A stretch of DNA of 64,000 bases from Typha latifolia (Eukaryota > Streptophyta > Magnoliopsida > Poales > Typhaceae), in NCBI GenBank assembly GCA_019914945.1, contig CM034104.1, positions 4,342,501-4,406,500 of the forward strand, given 5' to 3'. The position numbers were made by a program, and so were the translations under genes. This document shows positions 51,101 to 62,260 of the stretch, in pieces (position 1 is the stretch's first letter; every line of letters begins with the position of its first letter). The notes below the pieces were generated by a model. It was not told the DNA's origin, did no database searches, and saw nothing but the letters and a program-made list of their open reading frames with translations.

Positions 51101-54100
51101 GAGTCACAACTTGTAACCTTGCACGGTTTCAACATATTAACATCTTTTCAATATTTATACTATCATATATCTCAATGGGTCTAAACCCTGTGGATCCACA
51201 TCAACTAGAAGTCACCTCGAGATGACGCTCGAGACTTTTCTTCATAGTTGATCCGGTTAGGGTTATCAGATGGTATCACCATGTGATCAACACACTCTGT
51301 CTTTTCCTCTAACCGTTGAGAGAAGTTAGTCACCTAGGAAATTTCTCATTCATCCTAGGACTGTTTCCTAACTCTGCCAGAGTCACCTAAAAAAGTCACC
51401 GTAGTGATCTGATTTACGATTTTCCCCTAGACTTCCAGATAGACTTGAGTCACCACGGAAAATCGTAAACGATTTATACCGGGACTATTCTCTAAGTCGT
51501 ACCAATACTAGTCTCATTTTTTCTTTTTACAAATTTCAATATTTGCATGAAGTATGGTAATGCACTGAGTATAATAATTAAATGCACACAGAAAATATAA
51601 CAATTAAATTTTCGCACGTACAGATGAAATAAATAGATTTGCACACAGAAATTATAACAATTGAATTTTTGCATGTAAGGGTGAAATAAATAATTTGCAC
51701 ATAGAAAATTTACATGGTCTGACAAAGGTACGAAATATAATAAAATAAATATGTGAGTGAACCCACTCACCTTAGTCTAGGCAAGACGACCGAAATCTCA
51801 AATCTCTAGCTCACGTACTAAAAATCACCACCTTAAATAATAAATAATAATAAAAATTTTAATTTGAATAATATCAATATTTTTAAAATTTAAAGAAAAA
51901 CTAAAAATAACTAAAATGAGTTTAATTACCCATTGGATTGGGTTGGGCTACCTGGCCCGGGGCCCCAATTCAAAAAAGACTAATCGGGTTGGGCTAAGGC
52001 CCAGCCAAATTAATGGATTGGGCTATGGGCCAACCCGCAGCCCATCCAAAAAGGAACCAATTGAGCTGGGCCAAGGCCTAGCCAAAATAATGGATTGGGC
52101 TACGGGCTAACCCGCAGCCCATCCAAAAATTAACTAGTTCGGGTCGGGTCTGTGGATCTGAAATCCAAACCCTACCCGAACCCGAACTTAATGAAAAAGG
52201 GGTTGGCTCGGGTTAAACCCGAGCCCAGCCAACCCCTTCTCTCCTTTCTCGCGACCGACGCGAGAAGAGAAGAATTGAGGGAGAGGGTGACCGTCGGCGG
52301 CGGTTCACGACCACCCTCAACCTCTCCTCTCCCTCTCTCTCTCTCTCTCTCGTCCTCACGAGGTGGAGTAGAACTCACCACCGACGTCGATTGGAGCCAC
52401 GAGGGCTCCCTAGAAGACATCACCGACACCGGGCTTAGAGCACGAAGCTTCCGGTGACGATGCGGTTGCGACCCGAAGCCGCCGGCCGGCCTGATTTGCT
52501 GACGAAGTCGGATTCCACAATTTAGGTATTTCTAATTTATCTCTTTAAATTTAAATTAAACTAGAGGAATGAGAGAGGGCTCACCGGGGAGGAGTGTGGT
52601 GGTCCTAATTTCCTCCGGCGATGCTCCGACGGGTCGAACCCACGTCGCGATTCCGACGGTGAGAGAAAAAAAAGAAAACGAAGGAGGGGGAGGGGATTAA
52701 GGGGAGAGAGAGAATTAGGGTTTTAATTTATAAATTAAGAAAAATCCAGATCTAATCTGATTTGGATTAGGCGCGATTTCTCTCTGCGCCTCATCGCATG
52801 CCGGAGAGGGAGAGGGGAGGGGCTACACGTGCACCCTCCTCTCTTAACCCAACTTTTTTTTTCCTGATTCTGACACATCACGTTCAGATTAAAGAAAAAT
52901 AAGCTACATCTATAATTGAGAAAGCCATCTATTTCATTTCACCTATGAAAGCTTGCGATGTCCCCTTACTATCTTTTTATACAGTTATAATATTGTGATG
53001 GTAAATTTATATATTGACATTGCATAAATATGGAAGTTTCCATATCTCTTTGATGATGTAAACATGGGCTGTCTAGAATATCATTTTTCATAGAATAGAA
53101 GATAGCAAATGCTTCCTTTCTTTGTTCTGTGAGACCTCTTTTCCGCAGAAAACTAGTTCATTATTTTGCTGTGGTATGAATCCATCTATAGTAGTTATCT
53201 TGCTTTGGAACATTGAGGTGACTTCTATGTGTTTAAATGCAGGTTCTGGTGGACTGCAGTGGAGATGACAGGGAAGAAAAAAATCCAGATACAGCTTTTT
53301 TGAATAAGAAATCTGCTCTTTTGCGACTTGTAGATGAATCTCCAGTTCCTAAAACTATTATTTTCTGCAATAAGGTGATCCCCCCTCCCTCCCTCACCCC
53401 CCCCTCTCTCTCTCTCTCCCCCCATACACATGCATACATGCATTATATATATACACATGTATGCATTTTTTGCACTTGTTTATACATGTGCTGTGTGTGT
53501 AAATAATGTCTGTGATTTATATGTGTACATCACATTTATATACATTTGGGCCCAGTATGAAAAGCTTATCCCTCCTTGAATTCTAGGATCCAGGTTGTAC
53601 CTAAAAAAATTGAGAAACATTACGTGCAGTCTACAAGGTCTAAAGTGATTTGTGTTGAACCATTCCAGATAGTTTTAGATAGTGAAGTAGAAAACTAAAT
53701 ATGTGCATAATCCAAAACCAAAATGTGTTTTTTTTTTCTTTCTTTAATTTCTCTTTCTCTTTTCAGTTGGATTTGGTATTTCACATCTTATAAGTAGATC
53801 CAGATAAATGAATTTCAATTCTACAACCTCAGTCATAAAGAATGGGATGTAAACTCTCTATATCGTGGATTTTGGTATTGGTCCACATGACCAACACATG
53901 CTGACGTGATGCATGAGTCATGACCCAATTTACTTGCCGAGCCACATGCCCCAGAAGGACTTTGCTTTGAACGATGGGCGTCTTGATTGTGCAGAAGTGT
54001 CATTATAATGCATGCCTAGGAAATTGGTGTTCAACTAGCTAACTGCCGCATTGAATGCAATATTAGTAATGAAATCACCTTCAGTATATTAATATCATGA

Positions 54101-55917
54101 CATGTATGTATATTTCTATGAGCCAATATATGAGAAAATGTTTGAGCCGAATATATTATATATGATCACTGTCACTAGCAAATAAATGAGCCATCTCAGC
54201 ATCCAAGTTTAATTACTGCAGGGATTTTGCATTTTTCGGAAGTTAATAAGCAGGAATTAGAATAGTTCTTACATGTATTGGAATGTCTACCTTTTGTGAT
54301 ACCTTTTTGGGGAAATTGCAGTTTACCCCCCCTAGTGGTTTGACCCAATTGCTTGAAAATTCTTTTGTTCTTTCAACTTAAACATTTAACCCTTCTGTGG
54401 TTGCTAAAGTGCAACCATTGATCTGCTGTTAACAGGAAGGTGAAATAATGATTTTGACCCTATGTATTAAGTCATGGGTGAGTGGTGTTTTCTTTTTGGA
54501 AGTGGGTTGCTTTCCTCATATAAATATGGTCTTATAACACGAGATATTGGTCAATAGTTAGTACCGTTAAATATGATAGAAAAAGTAATGGTTATACTTT
54601 AGTCTAGACTAGAGAAGGTTTAAGTTGAAAGTACAGAGAAATTTTGTGCAATTGAGCTAAATTATAAGGGGTAAAATATATATTTTCTACCTTTGGTATA
54701 GGAAAACTATAAGATTGTAGTCTAGTTTTGTCTTAACATATCCTTTCTATTTGTTTTCTGTTTATGCTGCATGTTAACATCTTCTCAGTAGTCAAATTTT
54801 CCTCTGCCCGACATTTTGATGATTCACTTTTTTCTATACTCTCAAGTAACAATACATTTTTTGTTTAACTGTGTAGATTGAGACCTGCAGAAAGGTTGAG
54901 AACATGTTCAACAGATTTGATAGAAAAGGAGAAGATATCAAAGTTTTGCCTTTCCATGCTGCATTAGCACAGGAAATGCGCCTCGCAAACTTGAAGGAGT
55001 TTCATTCAGGGTCTACAGATCCTATGTTCCTCATCTGCACTGATAGGTAACAGAGACAAGGCAAAGGCTATTTATCCTGACATTTATATTTTATAGAGTA
55101 TCTCTACTTTTGTGTCTAAATTTTTACATTGAACAATTTTTGTCCTACTCGATGTCTGATACAGTGATCTTAATCTTTGTGTAGTCTTTCTACTTTATTA
55201 TAATATGATTTGGGCTTGTGGCATCATGCGAATCATGTACTTGTGTGTCACTTAGGCTGATCATTACCTTGAGTCTATTCCTTTAGTGAATCACTGTATG
55301 CGATCCGTAATCTCAGAGCCAAATGCTGGTATGTCAATTTTCATGTGCAAAGGATATTTTAGCTTTATGCTAAAAATCATCAACAGACGAACGTCTTTTA
55401 ATTTAAACTTCCAGTTGGCATGGTGCATCCTCTCCTTAGTCAATGAGTTCCTCTGTTTTCTGTGAGGGCGGACCTGAACAAGTGAGAATGAATGATATGA
55501 AGTCATTATATTATTTTGCAAGATAAGCGCAGGTTGTAAACTTTGGACTCATTTTCGACATGCAGTAAGATCTAGTGACAAGTAAAATTTAATAGCTTTA
55601 TATTCATTTTAACTGTCATTCCTTTGTCATAATTTTGTCGTCTATTGACTGGGACTGGCAATTTTGCATGCTGCAGGGCATCGCGAGGCATCGACTTTTC
55701 AAAAGTGGACCATGTCGTGCTATTTGACTTCCCTCGTGATCCAAGTGAGTATGTCCGTCGCGTTGGGAGGACAGCTCGTGGCGCTGGGGGCAGAGGCAAG
55801 GCCTATGTGTTTGTCGTAGGCAAGCAGGTCCCCTTGGCTAGGAGGATAATAGAAAGAAACAAGAAGGGTCATCCATTGCATGATGTGCCTTGTTCTTACG
55901 AGAATTCAGTTTTGTAG
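36156..55917 (+). CDS. RH50: DEAD-box ATP-dependent RNA helicase, RH50 type
   Basis: Predicted to unwind RNA using ATP. Eight exons: 36156-36519, 36987-37564, 37941-38135, 40457-40644, 44381-44594, 53243-53374, 54877-55046, 55677-55917. Every junction is GT-AG and in phase, giving 693 residues. Motifs: I DQSGSGKT (331-338), Ia PTAEL (372-376), GG TGGF (400-403), Ib ATPGR (421-425), II DEVD (446-449), III TAT (478-480), IV TIIFCNK (exon 6 end), [11 protein letters not shown] (612-621), [10 protein letters not shown] (641-648). The ATPase and strand-binding residues are therefore mostly present, with variants in motifs I, II, III and VI. The long N-terminus is poorly conserved, and its first 40 residues are rich in Arg/Ser/Thr and could be an organelle transit peptide. 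The start is the first ATG of the open exon. The RH50 assignment rests on DEVD in [12 protein letters not shown] and on overall layout. Introns 3-5 carry transposons. Confidence 0.88.
38918..39560. mobile_element. Diverged family B element in helicase intron 3
   Basis: The left end (gtgccgtgccaccatcggca, from about 38948) matches the right end of the complete copy at 3191-4371 read in reverse. Inner sequence to about 39200, and again at 39480-39520, also matches in reverse. The right end (ggatggccatgtcgg) is degenerate and no target duplication was resolved. Confidence 0.5.
41405..42055. mobile_element. Family C non-autonomous element in helicase intron 4
   Basis: It resembles the element at 7279-7945 in its left 170 bp, and both ends carry cgatacngnc-type motifs (41410-41450 and 42000-42030). 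A poly(A) tract lies at about 41715-41732. No coding sequence. Confidence 0.4.
42730..43340 (-). mobile_element. Probable LTR part of the gypsy remnant
   Basis: This lies just downstream, on the minus strand, of the integrase remnant at 43385-44100, where the 3' LTR of a gypsy element would sit. A minus-strand open frame at 42778-43083 shows no domain. The end near 43262-43310 resembles 33118-33160. Confidence 0.35.
43385..44100 (-). pseudogene. Ty3/gypsy integrase C-terminal remnant
   Basis: On the minus strand, WLIYLPWAE and [11 protein letters not shown] (44090-43960) match the end of a gypsy integrase core. A later frame (43819-43439) gives [19 protein letters not shown] and [11 protein letters not shown], the usual integrase C-terminal segment. 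[18 protein letters not shown] follows in a shifted frame, typical of the end of a gypsy polyprotein. Stops and frameshifts make it inactive. It lies antisense in intron 4 of the helicase gene. Confidence 0.75.
44864..45185 (+). repeat. 161-bp tandem duplication in helicase intron 5
   Basis: Two near-identical 161-bp units begin at gaaacacctatattag (44864 and 45025). By eye they differ at only a few positions, so the duplication is recent compared with the surrounding elements. Confidence 0.85.
45342..49871 (-). mobile_element. Solo LTR, family A, interrupted by a family R solo LTR
   Basis: The ends TGTCACGCCC and GATTGTTACA are flanked by an exact 5-bp duplication attag (45337-45341 and 49872-49876). 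The two parts, 45342-45548 and 47751-49871, together match the plus-orientation copy at 14669-16883 in reverse. The interruption at 45549-47750 is a younger insertion. There is no gag-pol, so it is a solo LTR, within intron 5 of the helicase gene. Confidence 0.8.
45549..47750. mobile_element. Solo LTR, family R, copy 1 (nested)
   Basis: This 2.2-kb insertion starts tatcacgatccg, ends ggttcttaca, and is flanked by an exact 5-bp duplication cccac (45544-45548 and 47751-47755). It is similar over its whole length to 50600-52875. Its right third is GC-rich with a CT-rich stretch near 47130-47160. Open frames at 46824-47561 have no recognised domain. Confidence 0.8.
50600..52875. mobile_element. 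Solo LTR, family R, copy 2
   Basis: It starts tgtcatgacccg and ends gattctgaca. Flanks catta (50595-50599) and catca (52876-52880) are a target duplication with one mismatch. It is the same orientation as copy 1 and similar throughout, including the cggatctgaaatccaaac-type GC-rich right part. No coding region. In intron 5 of the helicase gene. Confidence 0.75.
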
Positions 55918-56511
55918 ATGAGTAATAGCCATTAGGGCTTTTGTATTACTGAGAAGCAACAGAAATATTGACAATCTTAGCAAGCTATAAACTTCACCCC
56001 TACTTGAGAACTGTTCAATCTTCTTCTTTTCTCTCTGTGAAATTCGATGTTCTTTCCTCACCAAAGACTCTTCTTCGAGGTGCGATTTTGGTTTGCATTT
56101 CTGTTTACGATATCCCTCTTGCTTTACAAGTCCTGTACTTTAATGAAGTCTACTTGTAAAAGTTAATTCACATGATAACTGTAAGCATCTTCGTTTGCCA
56201 AGAATTCAAAGGCGGGTAAGTGGTGGCTTCACCGTCTGATTGCTGCCAAATAAATCCTTCCAGTTCCAGTAAGTTCTGCTACATCTATGTTCATTATTTG
56301 TAAAGTTACTTAAAAGGACACTCGTAACTAGTCGTACACTACGCAAGGAAGACATTGCTGATGACTACATATTACAGGGTCTTCAGAATTGTAAGGCTTT
56401 CCATAGCAAAACAATCACAGCATTAGCAAGCTAGTAATGTGGCTATATCTGGTCATTAAGCACAGAATGCATTCTACTATAATGGGTGTGTCCAGTGCTA
56501 CCTCTCAGGAG
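55918..56511. other. Tail-to-tail spacer between helicase and coiled-coil genes
   Basis: Two stop codons face each other across 594 bp, so both 3' untranslated regions should lie here. No other feature is seen. Confidence 0.5.
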
Positions 56512-58144
56512 TCAGGAGTCTTGCTGAACATTCTGAAGAAGATGAGACTGGGCGTTATGCAGAAGAGCTCGGGCTGCCTCATTGGATGCGTCTTGCATGC
56601 GCAGCTCCTTTATCTCCTCCTGCCACTTCTCCATCTGCTCTGTGTGTATTCTGTATGCATCATCGGGTAGAACAGAGAATTTAAGGGCCCTTTAGCTTCA
56701 TGAATTAAGAAAAACTGCTTCTACATATATAAAATGTAATATAAAATTTAGTTATTAAGTTTATAAACTCTTGAAATATTCTTTCTAAGAGGTAAGTTGA
56801 ACTAACATGCAATATTTTGATATCCATTTCAATTACTTAGATGCCAAAATATATTCTCTTTATTCTTAGTGGGAAGGAAAAATAAATAATATCTTTGTTT
56901 AACCTGTAGATTAGGGCTGTCAACGTAGTCCAGCTTGGCTTCGCTCAAGTTTGGCTCGATAAGGCTTGATCAAGCTCGGTTCAATGAGACTTAAAAATAA
57001 TAATATAATACTTAATATTATATATATATATATGACTAATGTTTAACATTTAAATCAAGCTCTAAAGATGCATAAGCTGAAAAAGATCTAAAGGCTCATA
57101 AGATTAAAGCCCGAATAAAGCTTCATTCTACAAGCTTAATTAGGCTTCATATAAGCTTAAATTGATTTGGGCTTGAATTTACTTATTGATCAGCTAGTTT
57201 AGGGTCGAGCTCGGCTTAAACTCAAAATAAACTTCAATTAAATTATTTTACCCAAGCTATGGCCTAAATGGATTTTCTTTTTTGCACTCGAAAGTAAGTT
57301 TTAATTACAGTTTACACCTTGTCGTTTTATTATTCTTAATTCAACAGCTGAATTTTCAATAAACTACCAAATTGTATCCTGTCAATTGATTTCAGAAAAA
57401 AAAAAGAAGAAAGAAGAAAGAAGAAGACTCAGATCAGATAAAGAAATATTGACATGAGAGGCTGTAATTGCACTAAGCACATATACTAAGGAACGAGACA
57501 AAATAATCCCAAGATTAAATGTAGTTATGGAGAATGAGAAAGAAAGAGATACATGAACAAGTGCTTGTGTGGAGAAACAAGACTAGTGTCACTTACGAGA
57601 TCAAACGCTCTTCGAATTCTGTGCTCAGATCCTTGAACAGGGTCCGCCCAGATTCGAGCAGCTCGGAGACCTTCCATGGCATAGACCAGTTACATTGTCA
57701 CAAAAGTTGTTATCTATTTTTTCCTTTAGGGCAAAAATTTGTTAAACACAATGGTATATAACAGGAACTTTGCATTCAAAATTGCATCTTGACCATTTGG
57801 AAATTAAACCTTCTATTTATTCTTTTTTATAACATGAGCAAAAATTAGTCCGCGACACAACTAAGAGCAGATCAGGCCGCTCAGATTGGGGCATCATACC
57901 TGTTGCGTGAATTGCTCGATCCTCTCGAGAATGCGTTGGATGTGGAGCTCCATCTCCTCGGATCCGACGGCCAAACCGGACCCCGCCGCCGTCTCCTCCT
58001 CCTCCCCGACCTCACCTCCTCCTTCCCCTTCGCTTCCCTCCTTGGATTTGCACAAAGATCAGTAAAAGCAAATCGAAGTATTAATTATTCAGAAGAGCAT
58101 TCGATCTCTACCATCGTCCTCATGCGCTTGTGCAACACCTCCAT
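56512..58144 (-). CDS. Small conserved plant coiled-coil protein, function unknown
   Basis: Four exons on the minus strand: 58144-58112, 58040-57900, 57670-57597, 56650-56512, all with GT-AG junctions and matching phases, giving 128 residues. The N-terminus (MEVLHKRMRTM, then a Gly/Glu-rich acidic stretch to about residue 39) is low in complexity. From about residue 40 it is helical and charged: MELHIQRILERIEQFTQQ, VSELLESGRTLFKDL, IHTEQMEKWQEEIKELR and ASNEAARALLHNAQSHL, with heptad-like spacing that suggests a coiled coil. No enzyme motif, signal peptide or membrane segment is visible. I recognise it as a small plant family without a known role and do not assign a function. Met41 in the second exon is a possible alternative start. 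Confidence 0.75.
56912..57260. mobile_element. Possible end of a hAT-like element in an intron
   Basis: The start tagggctgtcaa matches the terminal repeat of the 755-bp element at 10973-11727, and the following sequence repeats gctcggct/aagctt-like motifs as that family does. No matching far end or target duplication was found. It lies in the last intron of the coiled-coil gene. Confidence 0.4.
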
Positions 58145-58886
58145 CGTCGTCTCCCCGAAACGAAGAATTCGACGGATCTGTCAAAATCAGATAAATCTAG
58201 ATATTAGAAAGATCAAGGGCGATCCGTCGTTGTAGCACCATTTGTATCTATCTGCCAACAGCGAAACACAGAAACAAGGAAATCTCACGGCGATCCGTCG
58301 TCGATGATTCTGGAAGAAACAAGGAAATCTCACTGCGAAACACAGAAAATTTGATGGAAACTGGAGATCAGATGGCATTGATTCGAAGCTTACCCTGGAC
58401 GATTAGTGAGTTAGTACTGGAACTGGGAGAGATTGCTCATTTGCTCCTCAGATCGGATCGATCGGAAGGGAAAAAAAACGCTTGGAGCTCGAAATCCCGC
58501 AGATGTATCCCTGATCGATCGAAAGCTTAAGCTGAAGCGAACCGATGGCCTTCGATCGCTAAGCGGGATTTTCAAACTACAGAGGGCGGCGTCCGTAGGT
58601 AAAGCTATATATAGAGCTGAGGCAATACGCGCGAGAATAGTTCGCGGTAAAGCTTGCCCTCAGCACATTTTGCAATTTTAACCCTCTTCTAAATTAGTAG
58701 TTACTCCAAAGGGGCAAAAAGGTAATTTACGGAATACTTCAGTGCCATCTCATCTACCCGAATGCATTGAAGTGGAGGATAGAGATAACCGATAAGGTCT
58801 CAAAAGCGCTTGCGAGGGAGAGAGAGGACAGAGGGAGGAGGCGAAAGCGAAGGAAACGAAAGAGAAAACGAAGAGGGGAAAAGGAA
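58145..58886. promoter_or_regulatory. Shared divergent promoter region
   Basis: 742 bp separate the start codons of the minus-strand coiled-coil gene and the plus-strand L18 gene. A minus-strand TATATA motif at 58605-58614 is well placed for a coiled-coil transcript with a leader of roughly 400 bp. No equally clear TATA box is seen for L18, which fits a housekeeping gene. Between about 58260 and 58350 short direct repeats (aaacaaggaaatctcac) occur. Confidence 0.5.
58605..58614 (-). promoter_or_regulatory. TATA-box candidate for the coiled-coil gene
   Basis: The minus strand reads TATATATAGC here, about 460 bp before the start codon. This implies a long 5' leader, possibly with an intron. Confidence 0.4.
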
Positions 58887-59351
58887 ATGTCTCTCTGCGG
58901 TGCCTTGATCTTTGCGCCGCCGCCGTCGGCGTCGTCTATGGGAGGAAGGGGCAGCGCATTCCCGTGCGGGCAGCGCCTCTGCTGGCTGACCGTGACGACG
59001 TCAGCTCCGTCACCCGCAAAGCAGCGGCCTTTGGCCGTCGTGGCCAAGGCCGCCACCAGGAGGGAGAACCGCACCGCCCGCCACGAACGCGTCCGTAAGA
59101 AGGTAAGGTCTTTATGCCTACAACCTGTTTGATAGATGGCCGGACAATGACACCACAAGCTGAGCCTTCCTTGTAATATAAGGAAAATGATTAATGATGA
59201 AAAGTCCAATCTTTTTCCCTCTACCTCTTTGTGCTGTGAAGTTTTATTGGGATTGATTTTAGAAATATGCTGTGTTATAAAGCAAAAAAAAAAAAAAAAA
59301 ATCGTAAGTCATTTAATGCTAAATCCCTAGCAATAAGCCAAGAAATCCACA

Positions 59352-59395
<44 letters not shown>

Positions 59396-61228
59396 CTGGA
59401 ACTATTTTTTGCCTATTTCATGCAGCATTTGATACACATTTTGTTATCTTTGTTTTTCTCTATAATGGTGAAAACCTGGCATTGAATTCAACAGGACATT
59501 CATAATTTCTATTTTTTTTCTCTTTAATATGCGTTGAAGTCATAATATCTATTTCTTGTCTCAATTTGCTTTTGCATTTTTTTTTTTTTGCCTCCTTAGT
59601 GTATACCGTCAGGATTCTGTAACTGGTTATTTTAGGTATCTAAAATATAAGTTTCATTCTCTTCACGTCAGTAATAAGCTTACACTGTCGTACTTCCGCC
59701 GCAACATGATTCTTTAAAAGCCGGTTATTTTTTTCCTTCATTAAGTGGAATTATGCTATTATTTTTGCCTCAAAGTCTGTGTTTTTGTTTCTCTTTCTTT
59801 TTCTGTTCTGCTACCCAAAAATGTGCTATAGTTCATGTTCTGCTGCCAGATATGTAGAGGTTAAGATATTTCCTTTTGTGTTTTCAGGTTGAGGGTACCC
59901 CAGAGAGGCCAAGGATGTGTGTTTTCCGTTCAAACAAGCATTTATATGTCCAAGTCATTGACGATACCAAGATGCACACCTTGGCTGCAGCTTCAACAAT
60001 GCAGAAGCCCATCTCTGAGGAATCTGATTACTCTTCTGGCCCAACAATTGTAAGTTGTAAAGACCATCCTTTGTCATGTTATGTTTTCTCTTTTATTGAA
60101 TCAACCGTCGTTCAACTTATATATCTTCTCTCATCCTATGCAATAATGCATGGTCCAATCTCTCCTTGCTTCTATAGTTTTGGGTCTCCAATCCCAGTTA
60201 AAGATGCTAACATTGTTCTTCTCTTGTATCCTCTGCATTTATTATGTATATGTAGTTATATACATAATGTGCAACAATAATAAATCTCAAATAAACAAAT
60301 TTCTCTTTTACTGACATCCATCTTATCTTGTGGGAAAGATAATGTCAATCGACTCAATACCATCTTAACTCGTATATTTTCCCTATGGTGCTGATCTTCA
60401 TGTTTAAGAATAATTTAGGTTGTTCATCTTTTTCTTCATAAACTGTGAACCCCACAAATGAAATGACATAATGATTGCTGGGCCACCTTTCTGATCAGTA
60501 TGATCAGTAATGGGGGTATAATGTTAAATGATCTGCTCTTCACATGTTATCAATTATAAACTCATAAATGAAAATCTTTAGACAACAAATTTTCATGAGT
60601 GAGGCCATCCTCTGTATCTGGAATAGCAAGTCTATAATAAATACATGTTTTCTGTATAAGATTAAGCTTTTTGTTACATGGCAATGTTTGGTTAGCTTTT
60701 ATTGCAGGCCCTTCCTGCAAAAATGCATTTTAGAATGTCATCTGTATATGTGGAATTTTGTAGTTACTTTTCTCTTCACTGAATAATGGTACACATACAA
60801 AATCTTGGAAGGAGACAACCTTCATTTTATTTTTTATTTTCATCATTCTGATCTAGTAGATCTAGAAATCCTTGCTTAGGATGGACTTTTTTATAAGATT
60901 ACTGTGTGTGTGTGTATATATATATAACATGATTCAACTTTTATGGTGGAAGTGACAGATGAAATCCAATTTGTAGCTTTAGTTTTGCTGCTTCTGCTCC
61001 GCAGATTGTAATGTAGCAATCTCAGTTTGAGATTTCTGGTTTCTAATAGAATTTTCTTTCTTTAACTTTTGGTGCCAGGAGGTGGCAAAGAAGATAGGTG
61101 AAGCTATCGCCAAGGCTTGCTTGGAAAAAGGAATAACAAAAGTGGCTTTTGACAGAGGTGGTTATCCATACCATGGACGCATAGAAGCTCTAGCAAATGC
61201 TGCTCGGGAACAGGGTCTTCAGTTCTGA
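58887..61228 (+). CDS. RPL18: Plastid 50S ribosomal protein L18 (uL18c)
   Basis: A component of the chloroplast large ribosomal subunit that binds 5S rRNA. Three exons, 58887-59102, 59888-60049 and 61079-61228, join in phase (72, 54 and 49 codons plus stop) to give 175 residues. The first 55 or so are rich in Ser, Ala, Pro and Arg with no acidic residues, as in a chloroplast transit peptide. The mature part shows the L18 signature: [35 protein letters not shown], then [32 protein letters not shown] and the C-terminal [13 protein letters not shown], ending as in bacterial L18. Met at 58887 was chosen because the frame upstream to 58767 encodes only a Lys/Arg-rich stretch. It is divergent from the coiled-coil gene. 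Confidence 0.95.
59356..59392. repeat. (AT)n microsatellite in L18 intron 1
   Basis: A pure AT dinucleotide run in the first L18 intron. Confidence 0.9.
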
Positions 61229-62260
61229 AATTTGGCAAGTTTACCAGAGTCCCCTAGTTGTAAGTTCTTTCTGGTTTTACGGCAATCAAAGGAACCAATT
61301 TGTTGTGGTAACCTTGACAATCTTTGTAAGCATTACAAGTCTTGAGAGTTGTCAGTTGTATCATCATTATTATCATACTGAAGCATTGCTTAAATTTTGT
61401 ATCTAACGAACCTTATGCATTTAAGCATCTCAAACTTGTGCTAGCTTCCTTTCTAATGTTAGAGTTGATGCTTTTTAACATGTAATCATCCTTCACTATT
61501 TTGGCCATGGCCCATGTGTAGATAATAGTCTAGGAAAGTGGAGTATCTGTGCAATTGCACTTGTGATACATGGGAATTGGTATATCTAATACCTTTTGCT
61601 ATTGGTTAAATACTCTAGCATGAATGCTTGTGTCTATTTTATCTGGGGAATAGACCGACTCAGATGACGCATTACAATTAAAAGCCATCCATATGAACTG
61701 TTTCCATGAATTTGATCATTTTGTATCAAAACGAATTCCCAAAATAATGGTATTGTTTCCACCATTCAATCTGCTTTCTTTTGGGAAATTCTGTGTGCAT
61801 GTCATGGTTGATGTTCAAACCCTACTATATGTTGCTATGATGCACAGAGAGCTTTGCACAAATGAACCAGCTCAGTTCCCCTAAAGATGGATTCTCATTG
61901 TGAAGGTTGAACTACATTAATAACAAGTAAAACTACTGCAGGAGATTTCGAAGCATGCATAAATTGATGGCTAAAGCTTGCTGGTCAGTATTATAATGTG
62001 GCATCACTACCGCTATCATTTATTCAATATTCAATATGACATCAAAACATCCAGTACAAGAAAAGATTTTATTCTTCAATATCTACAGAACCATCTTTCT
62101 GGTAATGCAGAGTTCTTGTTTATTGCAAGATTTTGAAAATAATGAAGAACTAACTGGCTAAACCGTCGAAAAAACCCTAAATCTTTTGTGTTATCAATTG
62201 TAGCTATGTAAAGATTATTATTTACATGTGCCCACCTGCACTTAGTTGATGGAAGAACTT
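61229..62260. other. Tail-to-tail spacer between L18 and AGPase genes
   Basis: About 1 kb without a recognisable gene, expected to hold both 3' untranslated regions. Open frames here (for example 61693-61884) have no family resemblance. Confidence 0.5.

Noticed and set aside
58767..58886. In-frame upstream start for L18 adding 40 residues
   Set aside because: The added part is almost only Lys/Arg/Glu, unlike a transit peptide. The Met at 58887 starts a normal plastid-targeting sequence.
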